From Pogonophryne albipinna (lineage: Eukaryota > Chordata > Actinopteri > Perciformes > Artedidraconidae), in NCBI GenBank assembly GCA_028583405.1, contig CM053243.1, positions 20,315,550-20,379,549 on the forward strand: a stretch of DNA of 64,000 nucleotides, in the 5' to 3' direction. Positions 12,201-24,200 of the stretch are shown piece after piece (the first letter of the stretch is position 1; each line of letters starts with the position of its first letter). The notes below the pieces were generated by a model. It worked only from the letters and a program-made list of their open reading frames with translations, was not told where the DNA came from and made no database searches. The translations under genes were made by a program, and so were the position numbers.

Positions 12201-15200
12201 CAAGCTAGATAATGGTTTAATTTGACACACCAATAGCTCCGTAGCTATGATACATTTGTGGTTAACAAGGCAATGTTTTTGGCTCTCATCGTACAGCCTT
12301 TTCCCTCAGCTCCTGTGCAGTTTTTTTAAACACTCTCAGGGAACAGCAGCTCAATCCCCTAGCCACAAAGCTCCATGGTATCAGGCTTTACGGCACTCCC
12401 ATATAGCCTCTAGTCTGTTGTCCCCCGGGCTCACCCCTCCTCCCTCTGATCCCAGCGCTTTACGGCACTGTGGGGGGAAATGCAGCCTGGCCTTTTCCTA
12501 CAGTCTCTGAGAGCAAAGGGTAGAGCGACAGAGCCTTTGAGAGAGAAAATTAAAAGGAAGAAAAGAGGAAGGGCCGAAGGCAGGGCAGGAGAGGTACAGA
12601 GCATTCAAGCGAGATATAGGATTTAGATGGAAGGGGAATAGGTGGTTGTAGCTGTCCAGCTCCATGATGGCAGTACAGAGGAAACAGCTAGCTGTAGTTT
12701 CTTACATCTAGAAAAGTGTGTGTTTGCTTGTGCTCTGGTGTTTTTGAGTCAACTTGTGTGCGCTACAAAGTGTGTACTGGGTCTACAAAGTCCTACCATT
12801 CTTATACTTTCATACATAACAGAACAAATCTGTGGGATACATAGACCACAAACACTGTTTTGTTTACATGATCAATGATGATACATTAATTACTCTCATA
12901 TAGATGCATAAACATTATTAAATGTAAGCTAATCTAATTTAAAAAAAGGCTGTCTTATAATGGACTCCTTGGTTTGTGACTGTTATCTTTCTACAAATAG
13001 AATCCTATGCACTAAACAAGTGCTCTAAAAATAAACCTATGAGGAAATTTGCTCCCAAAATTAAATAACCTGCAACAGAACAACACGCACATCAGAAGAC
13101 ATGCACTCTCCGCAAGTGCGCTGGAAATATTCTGACATACTCAAATAGATTGAAGACAGTGGCTCATACTAAGCCGTTTACATGGCCAGTTACATAAATA
13201 TTCAGGTTTAAACACACCTGTCAATATAGATTTGTTTCAAAGTTTCTAGCGGTGGTGGACCCCCTTTTTACTTTGTATATCCGCATTATTTTTTTTGATC
13301 AAACGTTTTTATTCACACACGTACATCCGCATTTATGAAAATGTCCACAATGCAAAAATGTACGCATTTCCAAAAAATTGAATCTATAAAATCTATTCTG
13401 AATGAGCTGTATACATGTTAAAATAATGCTCATTAAGGACGAGTAATATGGGCATAACATACATATATGAATTGGAAAACCCCATTCAATATGCTGTATA
13501 CATAACACAGTCATTGTAAATGTTAGTATTTGCTCCATATAAGGACGTTTGACCTGAGAAAAACGTCAATCCTCAATTTGCCAAGACAGTGCGACTATTT
13601 TATTTCCTTCGCAAAAGGTAAATGTCACAGATGACCAAAGTCTGGCTGCGACTGTGGGACTACTTTCTATTGAAGTTGGATGTAATCGTTTTTTTGTCTG
13701 TGTGTCTAAAGGTCTCGCTCAGTGGGGGGTCTTAGCAGGATTTGGTCTAGCAGTTGCTCCCAGAATCGTCTCCAGGAGCCACGCGGACGTCACCGACTCT
13801 CCACTGTCATCCAACCACTGCGTCAGAATGCTGGGGAGGTGGTGGACCTCACTGTGGATGAAGATGGTAAGAAAAAACTCTTCTTTTACTTTTTCTGATC
13901 AAACCACCTGCCAGCAGTGACACCATGATATGTTGCTATGTGAAGGTCTTAGACATTCCTCTTTTGTACATTTTAATGGATGCTTAGATTGCTAAACACA
14001 GATGTGCATACATTATCCACTTAGTCATAAGAATAAAGAGTTTGTTGTTCTTCAATATTAACCATTCATGTTAACTTTGTGTAAAAGGGAGCTGCTTCAG
14101 AACTATAGGTGTTTGTGTGACTCTCTTTATCAGCCCACGCCCATGACGGAGGGTATTAGAGCATTTGCATTTTCAATGAGTTAGAGAGGGAAATTAATTT
14201 GTGAATATGAAAAGCAGATAGAGTGCACACACTGGAATACTAATAGGCTCTTCTGTTGTCTTCCACTGATAAACCGAACCAGCCTGTGTGAAGTTCACAC
14301 AGAGCATCACTTTATTAGATCAAGTGTCAAATTTGAAGTTATCACATGAATTGTGAAAACTGTGTCTTTTAATCTACTAAAAACAAATGGTTCATCTACA
14401 TGTTTTTGTGTATGAGTTTTGTGTAAATGTTCTCAAATGAATGGAGCACAAAATACATTTGACCCATTTTAAAAACGTACATAGTCATATACAGACCCCT
14501 CCTCTTTTAGTGAGTTCAGACTTTATTATTAAATATTTACAGTAACTTTTTTTGGTTTAGTAACTCAAGAAATGTAACCTTCTAACGTTTTGTCCAAGAG
14601 CTGCATTCTCTTTTTCTGTCCTTTTTTTAAATGCAGATTCAAACCTGGAGGTGTCCCTCTGAGAAGAATATTGTTCTGAATCAGCACCTGACTTTTTCTC
14701 CCCACAGATCTCACAGTTGTGCCAACAACCTCTGGCAGCATTCACCCTCAAACCGTCAGGTCATCCTCTTCATCATCTTCTCATCATGCCTCTACCTCAG
14801 AGCTCAATGATGCACCGGGCCCTTCCACTAGCTGCTCGGGCTCAATACCTGAAAGTATGCACACCCAGAGGCTGAGTGGCTCCAGCCGCACAGCCACAGA
14901 GGGTAAGACAGGACCAGAAGCTTTAAACTACTTCCTTTCAAATCTTATGCTCTGAGACAGATTGGGTCCAAACATATTTCCTTTAAGCTGCTGATATAAC
15001 TGAAAAACGACTAATCATCTTACCTGTAGTATTGGAGCTATTTATCCATCTAGATTTTGGTGTGAGTTGCCGAGTGTTAGAGATATGTCAGAGATATGTC
15101 AGAGATGCACGCTTTCTTCTGCACCCTGATCGTATTGGCAGGTGTAGTTTGGTAGGAGGAAAACAGTTCAGAATGAATCTGCCCACGGCATTCTGCTGCA

Positions 15201-18200
15201 TGTCCCTACCTTTCCTGTTGCAAATGTTCACTACCAAATAAAGTTAAGAAAAAAAAAAGAGTAACCATATATATTCAGAACACAAGCAGACAAGAAGGTA
15301 GACTTCTCTAAGGCTGATATTTCCAACCCTCTGCAACTCACACTAAACAATCTAGATTGATAAATAGCACTACAGGTAAGAGGAATAATATAATCTTCTT
15401 TTATTTTGTGGGCAACTGTCCTTCTAAAATCTTAAAACAGTAAAGTAGCCAAGTTAAACTGCTTTCATATTCAAAACAAAAATAATTTTCCATCCATGTT
15501 TACTTTCTGTTAGCTGATGCCTTTTATATACACTACGGCCAGAAATAAACCGGGACACATCATGTTAAAAAAAGTGTCGTTTTTTTCTTTGTGGCACGTT
15601 TGAAGGTACTAGATTTTCAAAAACCGATGTGTACATTTCTCCATGGATTAAGCTTTCCATACTAACATAATATTAATATTTGCAATATTGTACTTTTTTT
15701 TTTTTTTTTAAATAAAAAAATATTTTAAATATTCCATATTGTATAGTCAAATGTTGTTTTTCTTATTTTTTGCCCTTTTAAAATGCTCTCCTGCTGTTCC
15801 ATCCTATATTTTCCCTACTCATACTGTATGTATTCCTCCCTTCAGATGACAGCAGAACAGGTTTGTCTGGTACAGCAGGAGAGAACGCCGGCGCAGCCAT
15901 GCCTCGGCTCCCGTCCTGCTGTCAGCAGCACTCCCCGTGTGGAGGCCCCTCCCCCGGTCACCTGTCCCTGAGCCACTCCCACTCAAGCTGCCTGCAGGCG
16001 GCGTCCTCTCAGCAGACCGGGGGCCACGTTCACAACCACAGCAACGCTCACCACTTCATCCACCATGTCCACCACCCCGCTCCACAGCCCCCCGGGACCC
16101 TGCCCTTTCAGGAGCCCAGCTGCCCCGTGGAGCGGCCCAGTGCTCTGCCCGCGTCCTGTGCTGGAGTTGGCGGCACCGGCAACCCGGCCCACTACCACGA
16201 CCAGGTATGCCCACACTGCTATTAGTAACACAATGGCACAATTGTTTTTTGATTTGTTTCTCGAAGTGCTGTTTGCTGTTCTTGAATTGGGTTTTCCTCG
16301 CCATGTTATTTATTGAAAAAAGACACTATTGGCAGCTCCTAAACAGCTGCAATTGTTTTTAAGACACTCAACAATGCAGTCAAGTTAGCCTTATATTGTT
16401 CTTTAACATAACTTCAGACTACTCCAAATCTGCTTTCATGAAAAAAGGTCTGTCCTAAGGCCTTTATTATTTGTTGCAGAGAAAGTGGGAGAAATGTTTA
16501 AAGAGCAACTTGCAGGTTAGACACACCAGTGAATAAATGTGTAGGAAAATGTATACACTAGATTTTCCAAAAAATATACATAAAAACGTCGTTTTTGTAA
16601 GACATTTTTACTTCCGCATAAAAACGTCACATGGGGGAGAGCGGCCGGTCTAACGTAGTAATACACATGGATCACAATGCTAGTTTTGACACAGAAGAGG
16701 TTGAAAATAAATATTCCAATGCATATGACTGACCACAACCATATAATTATGAGCCTGCTAGGCGTCCAAGAGACCAGGAGCAGCCAAGGATTAGAAGAAA
16801 TAACAATCGGCGAGAAATGGAGCTGTGGTGTGTGGAGAACAGGGCAGCTGTCTTGGTGAGTGACCGGCGTTAGCTACAGTTAATGTTAGCTAACGTCGGT
16901 CACATCGCAACATTGTAAAGTTAGCCATCATATATCAGGCTAGAACTAAAGTAGTATTGATAATATAGTAACGTTACTGGCAGGACTGTTGATACTGATC
17001 CATAACAGAAACTAATGCGCAAGTATCAGCCGTATCTCGCGTTTGTTACGGTATCTGAGAGGACCCAAACGCAGGACACGGCAGAGTGTTGAAAAAGGGT
17101 TTATTAGTCGACGAGGTGCGGGGAGTAGAATCCGGCTGGAGTGGCGAGGACGTGGCGGCTGGTGGCGGCAACACGGCGGTCGGAGAATGATCCTGGAGCA
17201 CAAGAAGAAAACACGTAAGACGCTAAAACATCCAGGTATGAGAAAATAGCTATAATGCTAAGTAGCCTTGAAGTTATACCACTGTGGTTTTACAACGATC
17301 TGGCGGAGAAAGGTTGTGGAGCCTCCGTTGATATGCCGTTGTAAATGTAGCCGGGAGGGGGGAGGGGGGGGGGAGAGAGGAGAGAAATGTAATACGGTTT
17401 CCTGGTAAAGGTTTTGTTTGATAGGCCTCAGCTGTGGAGAGTATGTGCTGCAGGGAGGTGGATGCACCTCGCACAACGCACCCAGGAAGGAAAGCTAGCT
17501 CCGGTCCTTTTCCTGTTAGGGAAACTGTGGACTTGATGTCCTGACACTGACAGGCTGGAGTTTGTGCAACCTGCACAAACTCCAGCTCACCATCATTAAA
17601 AATGGTGAAATGCAATGTAAAAATACCAGCTCACTAAATCACAACCGCTCAAACCAAATACAAACTACTACCGCGGATTGGGCAGAGAAGGAGTCCGAGA
17701 AAGTTGCTCCCCCATGTGACGTAATATGACGCGTTTGACGTATGACGTTAAAAAAAAGCAGTTTTTGGTAGCAGAGCTAAAAACGTCTCCTTTCCCCTAT
17801 GAATTCTTGCCCTTATGTGTTGTAAAACATATCAAATCCTGCATTCACTTTTTTAATTGTAATTTTCAGGCAAGGTTAAGCATAAATCTAGTAAAAAAAA
17901 AAACCTGCAAGTTGTTTAAGTTCTCTTAAGCTAGTGTTTCTCTGGTCTGTCTCTTTACTATATTATATGAACACGCTTGTTTTTTTTTTATTATGATTCC
18001 CATGTGAAACCGGCCACTGCAGCACAAAAGCAAAGACTTAAAACCGGTTACATTTTTGAGAAACACAACCCAATGTCCCGCTGTGGTGTCCATTTCAGTT
18101 GTGACTTGAATTGTATATGAATCGTTTAGTATTCCTCAGGTGAAGCATGGCCCTCGTCTTAATATAAAATCTCTTCCTTGCCTCCACAGCAAAATCTGCC

Positions 18201-21200
18201 GGTGGACCTGAGCAACAGCAGTGTTCGGACCAGTGGGAACAACGGCGCTAGTTTCCATGGCAGCACCTCGGCCTTTGACCCGTGCTGCCCGGGCTCCACC
18301 TCACGGCCTCCTGCTTTCGTTTCCCAGGCTGCACCTGGGTCCAGCCAGCCCGCTGCGGTGGACTCGTTCGGCCCCCCCATGGTGGCGCAGCCCCAGCCTC
18401 CGACACAGCCCCAGCCCTGCAGACATTACATGCACCCCTGTGAGTGAAGCACCCTCATGCAATTCAGGAAACCACACATTCACCATCAGTTTGTAAATTT
18501 TATAATCACTGAAATCACATTTAGTCTGCTCTTTTTGTTATAAAACATGCTGTCAACAATCAACAAAAAGTGTTGATAAGTGGCGTCTGGCTCAGTGTAA
18601 CCATCTGCTCTGCCTTTGAGAGCATGCTGCCATACTCATCTATGAAACATCTGGTTGGCTAAATTGAAATAGGGCACCAGACGAGTAGTTCAAATTACAA
18701 TCAATATCTTTCAGGGTTCTTACGGTCATTAAAAACCTGGAAAAGTCATGGAAATTCAAAATGCTAATTCCAGGCCCTGGAAAAGTCATGGAAAACAATA
18801 TTTTGGAAGTCATGGAAATGTAACTAAAGTTCCATCGAATATAATTTATATTTTATCTAATCGCCAAAATAGTAATACTATAATGATAATAAATACTGTA
18901 TCGTATAGTAATGAAACGTAAAATGGCATTTAACTGACGAGGTATTTTGCTGGTGAGAGATTTTAGTTGCTTTAGCGTGTAGAAGCTAGTAAGTCTACTA
19001 TTTGATTTGTTTTAGATAGGCACAACATGTTTCAGACCTAATTTTCCTGTTCCATGTTAAAATAAACCATTTTCAGTGGTACCGCTGAGAGAGTAATTGT
19101 TTTGGTCATGGAAAATTAGGTAAAGGTCATGGAAAAATCATTGAAAATCATTGGTGAAAAAGTGTATGAACAAGTGTATGAACCCTGATCTTTTACTAAA
19201 CATGCTTTTCCTTGATGTTGAAAGAAAACGTCATGAGGTCAAAGAAAGATGTGAAGGACATTTCTTAGGGACAGCCACTGTGCTAATATGTCCCAACTGC
19301 AGTGCATGATTGCGCTACGACAGATGTTTAAACACAGTGTCAAACACAATGCTAGACATTAAAGGAAGGGTAAATATTAAAATCACACCTCCCGAGAAGG
19401 ATGTTGTTAGATTATCCAAATTGTGCAATTAACCAAAGCAGGCAGTTGTTGTTGTTAAAGGCTGAATTGTACCTCAATGTAAGTATTGCTGCAGCAAGAA
19501 ATCTTGAGATGGAATTTCCTCATTTCCTTGGTAAAGAATATAAAAAAGGAAGCATTAAAGCACCTCTCCTTAGCATACACGAAATGTAACTGACTCTCCA
19601 ATAAGTCTGTACGACCGCATCCAAGGTCTCCTATTAATTCCGACCTAGGAAGCGCCACCATTTAACAAAAATATATATGATTAATTACTCAAAGGAGAGT
19701 ACAGGAACGTGGATTCACAGAGCATGTGATGTAGCAGGCAAATTAAATGCAACTTGATTTCTGTTGGACTTTCACGGTTTAAGCTATTGCATCTGTAAAC
19801 TGAGCGCTTCTGTGGTGCCATAGCATTTGTGAAAATTGGCAGACAGTTCCGCTGCTAAAACCTAATTCTAATAGTAATTAACAGAGCCTGGTGGTTAATG
19901 TGCCAAGTGCTGTGGGAACTGTACCAGGCAGAAGTAGTTAATTGCTCGTTCTACTCAGAATAGCTCAATATGGAAAGTGAAGCGGTGTGAAAAGGCTCTC
20001 TGGTGGGGATGTAGTAAAGAGTTAGTCTCTGCTGCTGGTGCCCACGCTCACCTCTCTCAGGCCTTCCCTTTCTCCTCATTGAACCTCTGCCTGGACAAGC
20101 AGTAAAGGAAGTCTGCACCAAGGAGATCTAAAACAAAAGAATATATGAATATTTATTTATTGGATGACTCAGTGGGGAATGTTTAGTGTGTCCAGAGAAC
20201 AGAGATAGTCTTCATGAACAGAAACAATATAAAATGCTACAGAATAATCACCTTCGACACGATGAGCTGTGATGTCTGTCTGCTGGTGCAAATTACAGAC
20301 GGAGAACCGTTTCCCCCACATTTTACTGATGACGTTTTTGTAAGGATAACATTGGTTACATTCTACATTTTATTATGACTGATTCCATAAGCCTTGTGTA
20401 TTTACTGTATAGCAAAACCCTGACCCCCCCCCATCAATGAAGCTTTTTGTCTGCACACGTTACCTCGTCAATTGATGTTGGTGGTTATGGTGGTTAAACT
20501 GGTTAATGGAACTCGGCAACTGTAGTTTACCAAAGTCAATGCCGTATGCACCTAGTTTATATCCTGTGACTAGTTTTGAAAATATGTAGGCTTCAGTAAG
20601 AACAAATGGATGTGGGGCTAACAACAGAAACAATATGTCACACAAGGTTTTATACTTTACTGAGGTGAAAAAGTTGCTTTACCTATAAGAGCAAGATGCC
20701 TTTTCTTCTGCCAATTTTCACCAAATAAGGTTTGAAGTTGCGTTGCATTTGGATAAAACCGTTGCTCAAGTCTCCCGCATTGTTAGATTTGATCTTTCCA
20801 TGGCATTTGCTACAATAACAAAAAACAGGATATCTAATGTGTTGTTTTAAAAGTGTTTGACTTCATGTTTTCCCTCTCTCTTTCCTCACACCCAGATGGC
20901 TCTCTAGCACGCTCGCTGCATCATCAGCCCCCCTCCGCCTGCCCTCATTCCCATGGGAACCCCCAACTCACACCGCAGGCCCCTACACAAGGGGATTATG
21001 TCATTCCCCACACTGTCACCTTTCATCCGCCACTGCCATCCCACCCTTCAGCCCACGCTGTGCCCCCTGCCCCTCCCCCTCCTCTGTCCACCCACCACCT
21101 GTCTAGTTCCAGTGCCCCCCTGGCCCAGCACCTGCCTGCGGACCACCAGGCCCTGCCGCACCACATGCCGGCGCTGGGGGCCTCGGTGCAGCGGCTCCAT

Positions 21201-24200
21201 CAGCACGAGATGCTGCAGAGGATGGAGGTCCAGAGGCGCAGGATGATGCAGCACCCTACGTGAGTACCGCTATAGCCCTCCCACCCCCAGGATTGACTCT
21301 TCCTGGTCAAATATATTAAACCCTGTGTCTTCCTTTCCCCGCAGACGAGCACACGAGCGCCCGCCCCCCCACCCTCACAGGATGCACCCCAACTACGGCC
21401 ATGGACACCACATCCATGTTCCTCAAACTATGTCTTCCCACCCCCGCCAGCCGGAGCAGAGAACAGCATGGTCAGTGTGCGAGGCCGGGAGGGTTAGCAG
21501 ATGGTTTTAGTTGAATGTTTATCAACTCTTCCACATTTTGAATAGCCACTCCAGATAAACGTACATTTTTAGTTTTTTTTAATAACATTGGTTTTTTTTA
21601 TTTCCGAGAGCCTAGCTGTAATCAGAACAAACTAAATATTAAACCATACATGTACAACGCATATCCTGGATAATAAAAAGAACCACAATGTTTATTAAAT
21701 TCAAACATTTCTTTAAAAAAAATAAAGTGTACACGCATATTATAAAATATTTGAAGAAATATACACAGCAAAGAGTTTACACTCAACACCACACAGTAGT
21801 CATTACTCTGAGAGCCTTTTGAGGTCCCACACCTTATCAGACACACCTCTTCTGTCTTCATTATGAAAAGAAAGTCCCTCCAGATGTAATATGTCTCGAC
21901 CACAAACCATAGCTGGATACTGAGTCGTTCTGTATACAAATGATGAATCTTTTCAGATGTGCTATTTGATGTAATGTTGACTGATCGCTTATCATGTGTT
22001 CATCCACAGGGAGCTTGGCATCGAGGCTGGAGTGACTGTGGCCCCTTACCCTTCAGGGCACCTGCACTCCCACCTGCCCCACTACCACCCTCCCCCCAGA
22101 CTGCACCACTTCCCCATCCCCTTCATGGTGAGGGAGACACCCTCAGCACACATGCCTACATTAGCATAAATAAGAAAGAATCACTTCTAAATGAAGTCTG
22201 GCTTAGATTAATAGTGTTGGACCCTTATTTATAACATCAGTTATTTCAAGGATGGTTTGGTGAACCACATGAATAATGCATTAGCAATTAATACCAGCTC
22301 ATCAGGCATTTCAAGTGCACACTCAACAAATCCACAGGCCTTGAGACAGATCCTGTGCAGACGACAGTTTCCTGATTTTCACCGTCAAACATCTGAACAT
22401 TAGTTGTCTTTCAGCACAGTTCTCGTCTGCAGCATCAATGAAATAGCAGATACATTTAGGTTTTCTAAATGATTTGAGTCTATTCAAACTTAATCACAGC
22501 CGGAATGCTCAGAATTAGTGGCTATACAAGTAGAACCAAAAGATATGCAAGTGAATTTTGAACGTTCTGGGCCAGAGTTCATTAGTTTTAATTGATATAC
22601 ATCTTCGACCTTCATGATTACAGATGTGCCATGTGCCTCTTTATTTTTGCTTCCAAATAAACAATCTTGATAACCCTCAACTTCATTTTTAGAACTGTTT
22701 TTAGGCCAACAACTGCTCTTGTGCACTCTTAGAGCTGGACACCAAACTGCAGAGACAGTTAGCGACAAGCTGTAGTATAAAGGAATACATGCTAATGTTG
22801 CACTTTATCTGCTTGGAAACACTAATACCTTACAAACTTAAAGTGTATACTATATCAAGGTTGTGGGCACAAGTGGTTCCATTATTTTAAAATTGTAGGT
22901 TTAACTGTATTCTGTGAGAAGATGCCAGTTAAAACATGCACATACACATAAATACAGCATAGCTCAAAGTCACATGACTCACATGCATTATCATGAACAA
23001 ACAGCAGGATAGGAAATAATAATAATAATAATAAGTTCTACAAAATATAGAATGGAAAAAATCTATAGAAGCCTTCTGATTCAGAAAGACTTAAAGCCTT
23101 AATTTATGAGAGGAACCGGCTGAGATTATTCTTTGTCATCTTGAACAAAACAAAGTGAAACATGACATGGTTTTCTTTTCATCCCTCGCAGCACACTGGC
23201 ATATCTGAAGTGACCTACCCGCACATTCGGTACATCTCATCTAGAATGACTGGCTTTGGAAGAACCTATGAGGTGAGGACTGTTTATTTCACAGTGGCTT
23301 ATTTTGTTTTTCTCAGTCCCGACACAACTCGGACAATAAAGAGTACATTTGTTATTGTTCAATTAATCACTGCCATCGCCAATATTAACTTAAAAATAAT
23401 TGCAAGACTGATCAGAATAGTGTTTAAATGAGGACACATCATAACAGTATACACTTAATTCTGTTTTTATTCAAAAATAAACAGACATAGCTGGAAAAGT
23501 GGGATAAAATACCATAGTTTGAGAACATTCTGAGAAAAGGTTTAATGTCTTGACAAAAAATATTGTAACTCTAGGTCCACTAAGCTGTTCTCCATCAATT
23601 GCTAAAGTTTTAATGTCGTTTAACTCGATTTGAGTCAGCTGTAACTCAGGCACAGCAGATCGATGTTTGATCATCTTGTCAGTGATATGATGTTTCCCTC
23701 AGCAAGAGACTGAACCCCAGACAAATCTAACTCAGAGTCACAGGGTTCAACTGCTAAATCTGAACGGATTATTCAGGTTTTCTGCTCTTTTGTGCACAGT
23801 AAGAGGAATTGTATCCGTTACAGAACCAAGAAACCTTTCTTCATCATTCTAAAACATTGTGTTTATTATCCTCCTTCAGGACCTGCTGCATTTAGAGGAA
23901 AGATTGGGGACTGTGAACCGAGGAGCATCTCAGGGAACCATAGAGAGGTGCACTTACCCACACAAGTACAAAAAGGTGAGCGCTGATCAGAGTGTGTGTA
24001 GCATTGTGTGTGTTGTATTGTGTGTGTTGTTTATTGGATTTTGTAGATACTGTGAATAGTCATGCATGTGTCTGTTACAGTTTATTCTGGGACAGAGTGC
24101 GCGGTGGTCTGTGTTTCTAGATTGCCGCTGTGAAGACATTGTTGAGGAAAAAGTTTTCCTTAGAGATTTCCAAATGTATCTGAACAATCGATCTAACACC

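Larger units (their letters stand above)
16570..17775. mobile_element. Putative DNA transposon with long imperfect terminal inverted repeats
   Basis: The left part (AAAACGTCGTTTTTGT, then ACGTCACATGGGGGAG near 16625-16640) recurs in inverted orientation at the right end (CTCCCCCATGTGACGT near 17707-17722, then AACGTC and TTTTTGG). The interior is CpG-rich and unlike the host intron. It contains two strong hairpins and no long ORF. The exact ends and target-site duplication were not resolved, and the superfamily is unknown. Confidence 0.5.

Noticed and set aside
15529..15570. Tc1-like terminal sequence (TACACTACGGCCAGAA)
   Set aside because: It resembles one end of a fish Tc1-type repeat, but no second end or transposase was found.
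15937..16362. 141-codon open frame overlapping RNF111 exon 5 in another frame, and minus-strand frames there
   Set aside because: They are shadow frames of a GC-rich exon whose RNF111 frame is fixed by phase and by protein similarity.
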